Source of the DNA: Paenibacillus azoreducens
GTDB lineage: Bacteria > Bacillota > Bacilli > Paenibacillales > Paenibacillaceae
Assembly: GCF_021654775.1 (NCBI RefSeq)
Contig: NZ_AP025343.1
Location: 3,315,501-3,379,500, forward strand
Direction of reading: 5' to 3'
DNA length: 64,000 bases
Shown here: positions 33,702 to 43,964 of the stretch, one piece after another
Layout: each line of letters starts with the position of its first letter
Position numbering within the stretch: position 1 is the stretch's first letter
Translations under genes and position numbers: made by a program
Notes under the pieces: generated by a model
Told to the model about the DNA's origin: nothing
Database searches by the model: none
Seen by the model: only the letters and a program-made list of their open reading frames with translations

Positions 33702-34886
33702 ATGAGAGAAGCAGTAATCGTATCCATGGCCCGTACCGCCATCGGAAAAGCCAAAAAAGGCAGTTTGGCGCAAACCAGGGCGGATGATCTCGGGAAAGCC
33801 GTATTAGAAGCGGTCATTGAGCGTGCTCCGGGTCTGCGCAAAGAAGATGTGGAGGATATCATCATCGGCTGCGCCATGCCGGAAGGGGAACAGGGGCTCA
33901 ACTTTGCCCGCATTATGTCGCTGTATGCCGGTTTCCCGGTGACGGTTCCGGCGTTGACCATCAACCGCTTTTGTTCATCCGGATTGCAGTCTATCGCCTT
34001 TGCCGCAGAGCGGGTGATGCTCGGCCAAGCGGATGTGCTGATTGCCGGCGGCGTGGAAAGCATGAGCCATGTGCCGATGACCGGATTCAAAATTTCTCCG
34101 AACCCCAATATCGTGGCCGAAATGCCTGAAGTGTATATCGGAATGGGGCATACGGCGGAGGAAGTTGCGGAGCGTTTCGGGATTTCCCGCGAGGATCAGG
34201 ATCGGTTTGCGGCACGTTCCCATGAGAAGGCGGCCAAGGCGATTGCGGAAGGAAAATTCAAAGATGAAATCATCCCCGTTCAGGTTGAACTGAAAAGCGT
34301 GAACGAGAAAGGAAAAATTCTTGCCAAATCCATTACATTCGATACCGATGAAGGCGTTCGCGCGGATACAACGGTTGATATTCTAGGCAAGCTAAAACCT
34401 TCGTTTAAACTGAATGGTACCGTAACCGCGGGCAATGCTTCGCAAACAAGCGACGGTGCGGCAGCCGTGGTCGTCATGAGCCGGGAAAAAGCGGAGGAGC
34501 TCGGCCTGAAGCCGCTGGCTACCTTCCGTTCCTTTGCACTCAGCGGCGTGGAACCGGAAATCATGGGCGTCGGGCCGGTAAAGGCGATCCCAAAGGCACT
34601 GAAAATGGCAGGGATAACGCAAGATGACGTGAAGCTTTTTGAAATCAATGAGGCATTTGCTTCCCAATGTGTTCATATCATTCGGGAGCTGGGTCTAGAT
34701 GAAGAAAAGGTTAACGTCAACGGCGGCGCAATTGCGCTTGGACACCCGCTCGGCTGTACGGGAACCAAGCTGACCGCAACGCTCATTAACGAACTTCGCC
34801 GTCAAGGCGGGGGGCATGGAGTGGTATCCATGTGTATCGGAGGCGGCATGGGAGCAGCAGGCGTTTTTGAAGTTCATGCGGACTGA
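33702..34886 (+). CDS. fadA: Acetyl-CoA acyltransferase (3-ketoacyl-CoA thiolase)
   Basis: The thiolase cleaves 3-ketoacyl-CoA to acetyl-CoA and a shortened acyl-CoA. In 394 residues the acyl-accepting cysteine is in [11 protein letters not shown] (about 88), the histidine in [14 protein letters not shown] and the second cysteine in [20 protein letters not shown] lies before the ATG. It works with FadN upstream and FadE downstream. Confidence 0.96.
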   Translation: MREAVIVSMARTAIGKAKKGSLAQTRADDLGKAVLEAVIERAPGLRKEDVEDIIIGCAMPEGEQGLNFARIMSLYAGFPVTVPALTINRFCSSGLQSIAFAAERVMLGQADVLIAGGVESMSHVPMTGFKISPNPNIVAEMPEVYIGMGHTAEEVAERFGISREDQDRFAARSHEKAAKAIAEGKFKDEIIPVQVELKSVNEKGKILAKSITFDTDEGVRADTTVDILGKLKPSFKLNGTVTAGNASQTSDGAAAVVVMSREKAEELGLKPLATFRSFALSGVEPEIMGVGPVKAIPKALKMAGITQDDVKLFEINEAFASQCVHIIRELGLDEEKVNVNGGAIALGHPLGCTGTKLTATLINELRRQGGGHGVVSMCIGGGMGAAGVFEVHAD

Positions 34887-35016
34887 CCAAGGGCGGCCAT
34901 ATCTATAAGCTCACGCCAGGATCAGATTGCGTGTTCATGTTGTTTTCTTGCGATATCCATGAGGAAGTATCTTTAAGAATTTAACTTTACGATATCTGAA
35001 AAAGGAGAGGTAACAC

Positions 35017-36798
35017 ATGAGTACTACAATAAACAAAGTGGTTGGCGGCAGTTTTGTAATTGAAGATACCGATTTCAGCCAGATCGTAACGCCGGAGGAT
35101 TTTACCGAAGAACATCGCATGATTGCGCAGACGACAGCGGATTTCGTAGAAGGAGAAATCATCCCGCATGATGAAGAAATTGAGAAGCTGAATTATGAAT
35201 TGACCGTAGAAAAAATGCGCAAAGCCGGCGAGCTTGGCCTCTTGGGAGCGGATGTACCCGAAGCTTACGGCGGGCTTGGCCTGGATAAGGTCAGTTCCAC
35301 GCTGATCAATGAAAATCTGACAAAAGCCTCCGCATTTGCGCTTTCCATCGGAGCCCATGTGGGGATCGGCACGCTGCCTATCGTATATTTCGGAACGGAG
35401 GAACAGAAACAGAAGTATTTGCCTCTGCTTGCGACCGGCGAAAAAATCGCGGCGTATTGCCTGACGGAACCTTCCTCCGGTTCGGACGCGCTGGGCGCCA
35501 AAGCTACAGCCACATTATCGGATGACGGCGAATATTATATTTTGAACGGAACGAAGCAGTTCATCACAAATGGCGGTTTCGCGGACGTGTTTATCGTATA
35601 CGCCAAAGTGGACGGCAAAGATTTCAGCACCTTTATCGTCGAACGTACGATGGAAGGCGTGAGCACCGGTCCGGAAGAGAAGAAGATGGGCATCAAAGGC
35701 TCCTCGACCTGCCAACTGATCTTGGAGGATGTGAAGGTTCCCGTCGAAAATCTGCTTTGGGAAGTTGGCAAAGGGCATCTGATCGCGTTTAACATCCTGA
35801 ATATCGGACGCTTTAAACTGGCTGCAGGCTGCGTGGGCGCATCCAAAGACACGATTGCTCTCGCCGCCGAATACGCCAACGAACGTACGCAGTTCGGACG
35901 CAAAATCTCATCTTTCCCGCTGATTGGCAAAAAACTTGCCGACATGAACACGAAAGCGTATGTGCTCGAAAGTATGGTTTACCGCACGGCCGGACTTTTC
36001 GATGTAGGTTTGTCCGAAGTGGATCACAGCAGCCCGCAGGTGGGATATCAATCCGCCAAAGCGATTGCCGAATACCAGCTTGAATGCTCCATCAATAAGG
36101 TGTTCGGTTCCGAAGTGCTGGATTTTATCGTGGATGAAGGCGTACAGATCCATGGCGGCTACGGTTTTACTCAGGAATACCGGGTGGAACGCAATTACCG
36201 CGATTCCCGCATCAATCGCATTTTCGAAGGCACGAACGAAATTAACCGCCTGCTTATTCCGGGAGCTTTGGTCAAAAAAGCGATGAAAGGCGAACTGCCG
36301 CTTCTGCAAAAAGCGATGGCGCTGCAGAATGAGCTGATGGAGCCGATTCCGAACCAGCTGTTCGAAGGCACGCTTGAACAGGAAGCCCATCTCTTGAAAA
36401 TGTCGAAAAAGATCTTCCTGATGTGCGGTGCCGGGGCCGTTCAGAAATACCAAATGAAGCTCGAAGAGCAGCAGGAAATTTTGAGCGATCTGGCCGACAT
36501 GATGATTTCCGTATTTGCGATGGAAAGCGCGCTGCTGCGCACGCAAAAATTAATCGACCGCTCCGGCGAAGACAAAGCGAAACTTGCCATTCAAATGACG
36601 ACGGTGTTTATGCATGAGGAATTCGTAAAAATCGAAAATTGGGCCAAGGAAGTGCTGGCGGCCATGGAATCGGGAGATACCCTCCGGACGCAGCTGTCAG
36701 TCTTGAAGAAACTTGCCCGTAAACCGCCGATCGATACGCTTGGCATCAAACGCGAAATTGCTGCGAAGGTAATCGACTCGGAAGCATACGTTTTGTAA
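35017..36798 (+). CDS. fadE: Acyl-CoA dehydrogenase
   Basis: FadE catalyses the first oxidation of acyl-CoA and hands electrons to EtfAB. The 593 residues comprise the normal acyl-CoA dehydrogenase core (CLTEPSSGSDALG, ITNGGFADV, then YGFTQEYRVER and RIFEGTNEINR with the catalytic Glu region) and a C-terminal helical extension of about 180 residues, as in B. subtilis FadE. AAAAGGAGAGG lies upstream. A 130-base gap separates it from fadA but no terminator is seen there. Confidence 0.95.
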   Translation: MSTTINKVVGGSFVIEDTDFSQIVTPEDFTEEHRMIAQTTADFVEGEIIPHDEEIEKLNYELTVEKMRKAGELGLLGADVPEAYGGLGLDKVSSTLINENLTKASAFALSIGAHVGIGTLPIVYFGTEEQKQKYLPLLATGEKIAAYCLTEPSSGSDALGAKATATLSDDGEYYILNGTKQFITNGGFADVFIVYAKVDGKDFSTFIVERTMEGVSTGPEEKKMGIKGSSTCQLILEDVKVPVENLLWEVGKGHLIAFNILNIGRFKLAAGCVGASKDTIALAAEYANERTQFGRKISSFPLIGKKLADMNTKAYVLESMVYRTAGLFDVGLSEVDHSSPQVGYQSAKAIAEYQLECSINKVFGSEVLDFIVDEGVQIHGGYGFTQEYRVERNYRDSRINRIFEGTNEINRLLIPGALVKKAMKGELPLLQKAMALQNELMEPIPNQLFEGTLEQEAHLLKMSKKIFLMCGAGAVQKYQMKLEEQQEILSDLADMMISVFAMESALLRTQKLIDRSGEDKAKLAIQMTTVFMHEEFVKIENWAKEVLAAMESGDTLRTQLSVLKKLARKPPIDTLGIKREIAAKVIDSEAYVL

Positions 36799-36812
36799 TT
36801 TTGTGAGATGGG

Positions 36813-38516
36813 GTGGCCTGGATGCCGAATAATCCATGGTTAGAACATTATCCTGAGGAGGTCCCGCACAGTTACGATTATCCGAAGCAAAACTTGGCAA
36901 AGTTCTTGATCGATTCCGCTGCTTCATATCCGGAACATATTGCCCTTGAGTTTCTCGGGAAAAGCATCACCTATTCCAGTTTGCTTCAATCGGTTTACCG
37001 CTTTGCGAACGCCCTGCATCGTCTGGGCGTTCGCAAAGGAGACCGGGTCGCCATCATGCTGCCGAATTGTCCGCAAGGAGTGATTGCCTATTATGGCACA
37101 CTCCTTATTGGCGGTATTGTGGTTATGACCAACCCGCTTTATGTCCCGCGTGAAATCGAGCATCAGCTGACAGACTCAGGCGCGAAAATCATCGTGACGA
37201 TGGACGCGCTGGTGGAACGGGTCAATAAGGCGATGGAGCGTCATCCGATGCAGCATATCATTGTGACTTCCATAAAGGATTACCTCCCTTTTCCGAAAAA
37301 TATGCTTTATCCCATTAAAGCCAAGAAAGACGGCATGTTCGTTAAAATCGAATATAACGAGCGGATATTGTCATTTGTCCAATTTCTCAAAGACTCTGCC
37401 GATACACCGCTTGAGGTTCCCGTTGATCCCGAAAATGATTTGGCACTGATTCAATATACTGGCGGAACGACCGGGTTTGCCAAAGGCGTCATGCTGACGC
37501 ATATGAACTTGGTGTCCAACACCATCCAATCCCATCTTTGGTTCTATCAATCTCAAAAAGGCGTAGAAAAGTATCTCGGCGCACTGCCGTTTTTTCATGT
37601 ATTTGGTCTGACCGTACTCTTAAATAAAGCGATGTTTACCGCAGGTACGTTGATTCTGATTCCGCGTTTCCAGATTGACGACGTACTCAAGACGATCGAT
37701 AAGAAAAAACCGACTTTATTTCCGGGTGCTCCTACCATGTATATCGCAGTCATTCATCATCCGGAGGTCAGCCGCTTCGATCTGTCCTCTATCAAAGTCT
37801 GTATCAGCGGTGCGGCTCCGCTTCCTGTAGAAGTTCAGGAGCGTTTCGAGAAAATAACGGGCGGAAAGCTGATTGAGGGGTACGGATTAACGGAGGCTTC
37901 ACCGGTAACGCATGCCAATAACATTTGGGGCAAACGCAAAACAGGCTCCATTGGCATTCCGTTTCCGGATACGCTTGCCAAGGTCGTTCATCCAGAGACG
38001 GGTGAAGAGATGCCTCTGGGCGAAATCGGCGAACTAGTCGTTAAAGGACCACAGGTGATGAAGGGGTATTGGAACCGTCCGGAGGAGACGGAGCGGGTGC
38101 TGCGTGACGGCTGGCTGCTCACAGGCGACCTGGCGTGCATGGATGATGAAGGTTTCTTTTATATTCTGGACCGTCGCAAGGACCTGATCATTGCCGGTGG
38201 CTACAACATTTATCCGCGTGAGGTCGAAGAAGTGCTCTTTGAGCATCCCGATGTCGAAGAGGCGGTCGTCGCCGGGATCAGCGATCCTTACCGGGGCGAA
38301 AATGTAAAGGCTTACATCGTACTGCGTAAAGGCTCGACGACGACGGAGCAAGAACTCAAAAGCTGGTGCAAGGATCGCTTGGCTGTCTACAAGGTGCCCA
38401 AGATTTATGAATTCCGTGAATCTTTGCCTAAAACTTTGGTAGGCAAGGTACTCCGGCGCAAGTTGATTGAGGAGGAAAATGAAAAGCTCGTAAACCAATC
38501 CAGGGTGGATCTGTAA
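36813..38516 (+). CDS. lcfA: Long-chain fatty acid-CoA ligase
   Basis: LcfA activates fatty acids with ATP and CoA, supplying FadE. The AMP-binding motifs are all visible: YTGGTTGFAKGVMLTH (P-loop), GYGLTEASPVTH (A5), TGDLACMDDEGFFYILDR with KDLIIAGGYNIYPREVEE, and the catalytic lysine in LVGKVLRRKL. Length 567. The frame opens at GTG 36813; an in-frame ATG at 36822, preceded by GGGGTGG, is an equally likely start. It lies 14 bases after fadE. Confidence 0.94.
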   Translation: MAWMPNNPWLEHYPEEVPHSYDYPKQNLAKFLIDSAASYPEHIALEFLGKSITYSSLLQSVYRFANALHRLGVRKGDRVAIMLPNCPQGVIAYYGTLLIGGIVVMTNPLYVPREIEHQLTDSGAKIIVTMDALVERVNKAMERHPMQHIIVTSIKDYLPFPKNMLYPIKAKKDGMFVKIEYNERILSFVQFLKDSADTPLEVPVDPENDLALIQYTGGTTGFAKGVMLTHMNLVSNTIQSHLWFYQSQKGVEKYLGALPFFHVFGLTVLLNKAMFTAGTLILIPRFQIDDVLKTIDKKKPTLFPGAPTMYIAVIHHPEVSRFDLSSIKVCISGAAPLPVEVQERFEKITGGKLIEGYGLTEASPVTHANNIWGKRKTGSIGIPFPDTLAKVVHPETGEEMPLGEIGELVVKGPQVMKGYWNRPEETERVLRDGWLLTGDLACMDDEGFFYILDRRKDLIIAGGYNIYPREVEEVLFEHPDVEEAVVAGISDPYRGENVKAYIVLRKGSTTTEQELKSWCKDRLAVYKVPKIYEFRESLPKTLVGKVLRRKLIEEENEKLVNQSRVDL

Positions 38517-38655
38517 AGAAAATAGACTGTGTTATTGAAGCTTTTCCTTCTAATGGAAGGATTAAATCGTTGGAGGCGTATACTCTCTTCAAAGGGGGAG
38601 CGGCGATTACCAAATTGTGAACGAGCGGATGCGTTAAACGAAGGAGGTATAGCAG

Positions 38656-39087
38656 ATGGAAATCACGTCCGGCAGCAGCTTTCCTGATCTGAAACGTCTA
38701 GAACAGGCTGCAAAAGATACATTTTGGGATTATATCGGCTGCGAAATCGTTGAAGTCAATGAAAAGGAAGTTGTCGTCGGATTCGACATTCGGCCGCATC
38801 ACTTGAATCCAATCGGGATTTTGCACGGCGGTATGCATGCTTCGGCTATTGATTCCGCGATGGGGATTATCGTGATGCTGGCCCGGCCGAATACAAGCGC
38901 GGTCACGGTTGGGTTAAACATGAATTATGTGGCTCCGGTGACGGCAGGGCGAGTACTTGTAACAGCGGAATTGATTCACAGCTCCCGCAAGCTGATCACC
39001 ACGCAGGCTTATGCCCGCAAGGAAAACGGGGATTTATTGGCGTTTGGCACTGGGACCTTCCGGGTGCTGGATAAAATGAGCTCATAA
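38656..39087 (+). CDS. Hotdog-fold thioesterase, PaaI-like
   Basis: A 143-residue acyl-CoA thioesterase of the PaaI/4HBT type. The signature HHLNPIGILHGGMHASAID carries the HGG loop and the catalytic acidic residue, followed by the long central helix. AAGGAGGTAT precedes the ATG. As the sixth gene of the fad operon it could release free CoA from stalled acyl-CoAs (inference). Its stop codon overlaps the start region of the SCP2 frame. Confidence 0.88.
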   Translation: MEITSGSSFPDLKRLEQAAKDTFWDYIGCEIVEVNEKEVVVGFDIRPHHLNPIGILHGGMHASAIDSAMGIIVMLARPNTSAVTVGLNMNYVAPVTAGRVLVTAELIHSSRKLITTQAYARKENGDLLAFGTGTFRVLDKMSS

Positions 39088-39113
39088 TGTTCGTTGAATT
39101 AAAGGAGGAAACG

Positions 39114-39437
39114 ATGACCATTAAAGAAGAACTGGAGCAGCTTGCGGAGCGGATGAATGCAGCTCCGGGGCCGATCGAATCCCTTCATGCCGTATACCGG
39201 TTTAATCTGGGAAACAGCGGCACATATGAGGTTATTTTCGAGAACGGTCGCGCGGCCGTTTTCAATGAAGCGACCGGTCAAGCTGACTGCACGTTGACAC
39301 TATCAGAGAAAAACTTCTATAAGCTGCTCGAAGACGACTTGAATACGACCATGGCATTTATGACGGGATCGCTGAAGGTGGACGGCAAGCTGGGGCTGGC
39401 GCTCAAGCTGCAGGATATACTGAAGCAGTACAAATAA
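39114..39437 (+). CDS. SCP2 sterol-binding-domain protein
   Basis: A 107-residue single SCP2 domain, a small lipid or acyl-CoA carrier fold. The pattern YRFNLGNSGTYEV, ATGQADCTLTLSEKNFYKLL and MTGSLKVDGKLGLALKLQDI is typical. The start at 39114 is set by AAAGGAGGAAACG; the frame opens upstream at 39087 inside the end of the thioesterase gene. Last gene of the fad operon; it may carry acyl-CoA between the enzymes. Confidence 0.88.
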   Translation: MTIKEELEQLAERMNAAPGPIESLHAVYRFNLGNSGTYEVIFENGRAAVFNEATGQADCTLTLSEKNFYKLLEDDLNTTMAFMTGSLKVDGKLGLALKLQDILKQYK

Positions 39438-39458
39438 ATCAGCATTCTTACAATCGGA

Positions 39459-39508
39459 AAAAGCCCGATTTCTTAGAAGGATATCTAAGAAGTCGGGCTT
39501 GCTTTTTT
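39459..39508 (+). terminator. Terminator of the fad operon
   Basis: AAGCCCGA pairs with TCGGGCTT, extended by TTCTTAGA/TCTAAGAA, followed by GCTTTTTT. Confidence 0.9.
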
Positions 39509-39648
39509 GGAGTTTAAAACCAACAGGCTTCAAGGAACGTTTATAAGTAGTAATTGCGGTTATGGGGCATTGGATTCCGCGTTTTGATCAGGAAACAATA
39601 ATTAATAACATTAAATATTAATGATATTATTCATGTGCAATCCCATGC

Positions 39649-40518
39649 CTAAAAGATCTCTGCCGCATCGGACGGAAGGGAGCGCACCTGTTCCAAATAA
39701 GCCGAAACACGCTGATCATCACGAGCCGGATACTCGAATCCGAGGCGTTCCGCAACGAATAAAGAGCTGCTTCGAAACAGCTTGCACATCGCAAACAAGG
39801 ATATCCATGCTTCTTCGCAGCTTCCTCCCGGATACGTGGAAAGCAGTTCCTTCCAGCTTGGCTCCGCCATATACTTTTGAAGGTATTTGCCGTTTTTGCC
39901 GGTGCTTACCGCAAAATCCGTTTGAATGCCCACCTGCCATTCCAGCATTTTGACGAGCATTTGTCTGATGATATGCAAATGATCGAGCGCATACAGGATT
40001 TCGTTTCTCCACAGCCCTTTGGCTACGTACGTAGAAACCCACCAGAATTCATTGCAGCAGTCGGCAAAAAAAGCGGCAGAAGGGCGCTGAACCCAATAAT
40101 CCTCATCGGTTGGCGGCGCGATTTCGGGTAAGCTTCGGTCCTTGTCGAGGAGAATAAGGGTTAGTTTATCCGCGCGGCAGCAGCTTTCTTTTTCATCAAT
40201 AGGAACCAATGTCAGATCGATCCGGTTGCCGTCCGCAAACAGCATCAAGTATGCAAAATGTCCGTTGTTTGCAGGCGGGAACAGTTCCATATCTTCCGGT
40301 GTTTGCATGATGATTCTTTCCCCGAAAGCATCTACCCACTGCGGATCATGAAGAAACGAATCTGTTTCCGTTACGAGATAGACGATATCGTAATCCTGGA
40401 ATGGATCTTTGGGCGCATTCGGATTGGTACGCGATCCGTTCATGATCACTGCGCGAATCCGTTCATCTTGTTTGGCAATATTCAAAATCAAATCCATCAT
40501 TTCCTGGTATGTTCTCAT
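39649..40518 (-). CDS. Aminoglycoside 6-adenylyltransferase-like protein (ANT(6)/AadK)
   Basis: A 289-residue nucleotidyltransferase of the ANT(6) family, which can inactivate streptomycin by adenylylation. GSRTNPNAPKDPFQDYDIVY holds the G-S and D-x-D nucleotidyltransferase core, and IDLTLVP supplies the third acidic residue. The start codon directly follows the SDR stop (TAAATG), so translation is coupled. No mobile-element signal surrounds it; it looks like a resident gene. Resistance in the host is not shown by sequence alone. Confidence 0.85.
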   Translation of the reverse strand: MRTYQEMMDLILNIAKQDERIRAVIMNGSRTNPNAPKDPFQDYDIVYLVTETDSFLHDPQWVDAFGERIIMQTPEDMELFPPANNGHFAYLMLFADGNRIDLTLVPIDEKESCCRADKLTLILLDKDRSLPEIAPPTDEDYWVQRPSAAFFADCCNEFWWVSTYVAKGLWRNEILYALDHLHIIRQMLVKMLEWQVGIQTDFAVSTGKNGKYLQKYMAEPSWKELLSTYPGGSCEEAWISLFAMCKLFRSSSLFVAERLGFEYPARDDQRVSAYLEQVRSLPSDAAEIF

Positions 40519-41373
40519 TTACTTTCCTTTCCGGGTCATTTGGGCGAGGGTGTCCCATTGTTCAGAGGTCACTTGGCGCAGATCGTTGAATTGTCCCGCG
40601 CCTTGAAGCCATTCGCCGCCATCAATCGTCACCACTTCGCCATTAATGTATGCTGCATAATCGGAGACTAGGAAGGCTGCAAGATTAGTCAATTCTTCTG
40701 GATTCCCAACCCTCTTCAGAGGGATGCGGTCCAACATACGGGACTCCAGCTCCGGAGTGGGGGTCAGCCGCGACCAAGCGCCTTCTGTCGGAAAAGGCCC
40801 CGGGGCAATGGCAACCTGACGTATGCCGTATGGAGCCCATTCGACCGCTAGCGAGCGGGTGAGGGCCAGAACGCCGGCTTTGGCTGCAGCGGAAGGTACG
40901 ACATACCCAGATCCGCTGGAGGCATAGGTGGTCACGATATTCAGCATGGTACCGGGCCGTTGTTGCTCAATCCAGCGCTTTCCTACTTCAAGCGTAGCAT
41001 AAAAGGTGCCATGCAGCACGATGCCTAGGACAGCGTCTACGGCACGGGTCGACAGTCTTTCGGTTGGACTGATAAAGTTGCCTGCCGCATTGTTGACGAG
41101 GATATCCAAGCCGCCAAAATGGGATTCCACCGCATCGATAAGATCACTGATTTGTAATGGATCGCGGACATCGCAAGGCTTGAAATACACGCTGTAACCG
41201 TTTGCAGAAAATTCGGCGGATGTTTGCTGCAATACCTCTTCACGCCGTCCGGTAATGGCCAGCTTGGCACCAAGCTGTAAAAATCTCTCTCCCATGGCAC
41301 GGCCCAATCCGGTCCCGCCCCCGGTAATCAATACAACCTTGTCTTTTAGCAAATCCTTCGAAAATGGCTCCAT
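40519..41373 (-). CDS. SDR oxidoreductase, 2,4-dienoyl-CoA reductase-like
   Basis: A 284-residue Rossmann enzyme with TGGGTGLGRAMGERFLQLG (NADP loop) and NNAAGNF. In place of a simple YxxxK site it has YASSGSGYVVPSAAAKAG, the Tyr/Ser/Lys arrangement of 2,4-dienoyl-CoA reductases. That reaction removes conjugated double bonds during unsaturated fatty acid breakdown and fits the neighbouring fad operon. It heads a two-gene unit with the ANT(6)-like gene on the opposite strand to the fad operon. The substrate is inferred. Confidence 0.82.
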   Translation of the reverse strand: MEPFSKDLLKDKVVLITGGGTGLGRAMGERFLQLGAKLAITGRREEVLQQTSAEFSANGYSVYFKPCDVRDPLQISDLIDAVESHFGGLDILVNNAAGNFISPTERLSTRAVDAVLGIVLHGTFYATLEVGKRWIEQQRPGTMLNIVTTYASSGSGYVVPSAAAKAGVLALTRSLAVEWAPYGIRQVAIAPGPFPTEGAWSRLTPTPELESRMLDRIPLKRVGNPEELTNLAAFLVSDYAAYINGEVVTIDGGEWLQGAGQFNDLRQVTSEQWDTLAQMTRKGK

Positions 41374-41604
41374 CTACAGTCCTCCCCTTAATTGAAACTG
41401 GAAATAAATAGAATGTCCTGTCTTAACTATAATCCAATTGGAAACGGGTGTATAGCATTGTATCGTTTATCACCCAAAAACAACTCTTTTCAAACCGGAC
41501 GCTTGAAGTATGAATCATCTTTAGTCCATAATGAAATTGAAATCATTGCTGGTCGAGCTTTGCGATGATATGCAAAGAATCGACCGAAAAAAAGGAGGGA
41601 GATC

Positions 41605-41928
41605 ATGCCAACGGTTTTTGTAGAGGGGCGGGATCCGATTCAGGTGGAAGAAGGAACGAAGCTGGTGCTTGCACTGGAGGATCATGGAGTCGACATCTTG
41701 CACCGCTGCGGCGGAAACGCAAGATGCACTACCTGCCGTATTGAGCTTCTGGAAGGCGATGCCGGGCCGATGGAGGCGCCGGAAGCTGAAATTTTGGAGA
41801 AAAAGGGGATAACTGAACCCAATGTCCGCTTGTCCTGCCAGATCCGGGTACATAGCGACCTCAAGGTAAAGCCGGTGATGACCGTATCCGAAACGGGGAT
41901 GGATGCGGGGAAAAGACCGGAAGAATAA
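41605..41928 (+). CDS. 2Fe-2S ferredoxin
   Basis: A 107-residue plant-type ferredoxin: the cluster cysteines are in HRCGGNARCTTC and LSCQIRV. AAAAAGGAGGGAG precedes the ATG. It stands alone between the fad island and the LPMO gene, so its partner is not evident. Confidence 0.9.
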   Translation: MPTVFVEGRDPIQVEEGTKLVLALEDHGVDILHRCGGNARCTTCRIELLEGDAGPMEAPEAEILEKKGITEPNVRLSCQIRVHSDLKVKPVMTVSETGMDAGKRPEE

Positions 41929-41940
41929 TTCACCCAAAAG

Positions 41941-41982
41941 AAAAGCGGCAGCCGCTCCATCACGGAGAGGACTGCCGCTTTG
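41941..41982 (+). terminator. Hairpin after the ferredoxin gene
   Basis: AAAGCGGCAG pairs with CTGCCGCTTT around a CTC/GAG inner stem; the T-run is weak. A second inverted repeat, CAGCGAAAC/GTTTCGCTG, lies just beyond (about 41991-42027). Confidence 0.55.
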
Positions 41983-42196
41983 AACATGGTTTCAGCGAAA
42001 CGGAAGAGGAGGGTAAGAGGTTTCGCTGACCTGAAAAGATGGCCAGGGGACGTTGTTAACGTCATATCGGCCGACGGGGGGAAGTAATAAAAGCGACCGG
42101 ATTGCTGGTCATATATTTCCTTCTCATGTCATAATCTATCAATATAGAAGCATTGGACTGATAGTTTTGAAACGGTCTGAGACGAAAGAGAATTGT

Positions 42197-43549
42197 TTAT
42201 TTCAAAAGCCAGAGCGCAGGAACGTTCGATGGCTCCCAACCAACGATGGACGTATGCGCCTGGCGGCATTCGTAAATTGCACCATTGTAAGATACAAGGG
42301 TACCTACTGTATATGAAACATTAGGTGCCCACGGAGCGGCTGCCGGACCGTCTGCGGTAGTCGCTGTTACTGCGTTGCTGTTTGGCGATTCATTGCCTGC
42401 GGCATCAAAGGCCCGAACGGTAAATGTATAGGACGTTTTAGCAGTCAGTCCGGTAACGGTATAACTGAGCGTCGTTCCGGATACAGTGCCTGCAAGCGTT
42501 GTTCCTGTGTAAATACGGTAGCCGGCAACCCCTACATTATCCGTAGATGCGTTCCAGGACAAAGAAATCGAAGAAGAGGTAGGCGTACCGTTGACTTGAA
42601 GACCGGTTGGAGCGGTTGGCGGCTCAGTGTCAGCAGGTGGAAGCGGAGAGGTAGTAAACGTCACGGCATTGCTGGCCGGCGAAGTATTGCCTGCCGCGTC
42701 TACAGCCTTCACGTTAAACGTATAAGAAGTGCTCGGCGTAAGTCCCGTGACATTATAGCTAAGCGTATTGCCGCCGGTTGTCGTCACCAGCGTGGAGCCG
42801 TTATATACTTTATATCCCGTCACCCCGACGTTATCGGTTGAAGCTCCCCAGGAGAGAGTTGCTCCGGTGCTGGTGATGTTGGAAACCGCGAGTCCTGTCG
42901 GCGCTGTTGGAGGTGTTGTATCCCCAGGCGAACCTCCGCCAAAATCCACATCAATAACATTATAGAAGGCATTACCCGTATCCGCGATTTCCCAGACTGC
43001 GAGAATCACCTGATAGCCTGTCCGGCTTGGGACTGTACACGTGTCGGAGTATGTTCCGGGAGGTTGGACGCCATTGTAGTTCACGGAGCAAAATGGCGTA
43101 AGGTCAAAGGAATCGCGCGTAAGCGGGGCATTCGGATTCCAGTTTTGTTTGGTTATATAATACTTCCAGCTGGTTGTGGCATGTCTTGCCGTCAGAGTCC
43201 AGGTGAAGGTGTTGGTACCAGGGGAGATGCTGACTTTTTTCCACCGGGTTGCAGATTGTGCGTCCAGATCGGGGAATGCGCCGTTTGCGCTTGCGATTTT
43301 ACCGTCAGCGGGGCCGGCAGCAGGGAAGCCCTTGGGTGCTTCAAGACTTTGAGGCTCATACATGATAGGGCCGCAATTCGTGTTATCGCCCGTTTTACAC
43401 AGATAGGCGCGGCTGCTGGGGGAATTCACATAACCGTGGGCGGATGCGCGATCGGCAATCATCAGCATCAGAGCCATCATAAACAAAAGCATGCCGCCAG
43501 CGACTAACCATTTCGTAAGCCTGTTGTTCGGTAAACGTAGCGTTGTCAT
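42197..43549 (-). CDS. Secreted AA10 lytic polysaccharide monooxygenase with FnIII and CBM5/12 modules
   Basis: A copper enzyme of about 450 residues that oxidatively cuts chitin or cellulose outside the cell. The signal peptide ends ADRASA, so the mature protein begins [11 protein letters not shown] with the N-terminal histidine of the copper brace; the second is in [13 protein letters not shown], and [11 protein letters not shown] is the axial-side strand. Two fibronectin type III modules follow (each opening [11 protein letters not shown]), then a C-terminal CBM5/12-type chitin-binding unit ([14 protein letters not shown]). The ATG at 43549 follows GGAGGAGATTAGG; the in-frame ATG at 43585 is weaker. 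Confidence 0.92.
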   Translation of the reverse strand: MTTLRLPNNRLTKWLVAGGMLLFMMALMLMIADRASAHGYVNSPSSRAYLCKTGDNTNCGPIMYEPQSLEAPKGFPAAGPADGKIASANGAFPDLDAQSATRWKKVSISPGTNTFTWTLTARHATTSWKYYITKQNWNPNAPLTRDSFDLTPFCSVNYNGVQPPGTYSDTCTVPSRTGYQVILAVWEIADTGNAFYNVIDVDFGGGSPGDTTPPTAPTGLAVSNITSTGATLSWGASTDNVGVTGYKVYNGSTLVTTTGGNTLSYNVTGLTPSTSYTFNVKAVDAAGNTSPASNAVTFTTSPLPPADTEPPTAPTGLQVNGTPTSSSISLSWNASTDNVGVAGYRIYTGTTLAGTVSGTTLSYTVTGLTAKTSYTFTVRAFDAAGNESPNSNAVTATTADGPAAAPWAPNVSYTVGTLVSYNGAIYECRQAHTSIVGWEPSNVPALWLLK

Positions 43550-43964
43550 CCTAATCTCCTCCAATGATTTAAATTTGGACTTCAAAGAAACGTGACGACC
43601 GGCAGAACCGACAGCATCACCTCCTTAGGGCAAAGTTTCCGGTTCGTATTCCACGGGTTCGCCGCGGTGTCCTCCCGGGATGTTCATCTATATAAACTCA
43701 AAAAAAGAGTCTATATCAAGCTGAAATAAAGCGTTTGCAAATAAGATGGAAACAAAAAACAATGAAGTCCAATTGGGGAAGGAGAATGAAAAATGAACTG
43801 CGATGAGTAGAGTGGAAAAATTCATATAATTGACATAAATAAAACTATTATTGAGATTAATAGTATGGATATTATTAAAATAAACCATATTTTGGGGTTC
43901 TACAATGATAGAAAACAACGTTTTTTTATAGAAATCGATGATTTGTCCACATGAGAGGTGAAAA
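43550..43964. other. Divergent intergenic region, LPMO/MFS
   Basis: About 415 bases. The LPMO-proximal 130 bases are GC-rich and may form a structured leader (CCGCGGCGAACCCGTGG on the minus strand), with a stray AAGGAGGTGATG. The distal half is AT-rich and should hold the MFS promoter. No known riboswitch pattern was matched and no gene is supported. Confidence 0.35.

Noticed and set aside
43550..43680. Riboswitch in the LPMO leader
   Set aside because: GC-rich pairing is possible but no known class consensus (c-di-GMP, c-di-AMP) could be matched.
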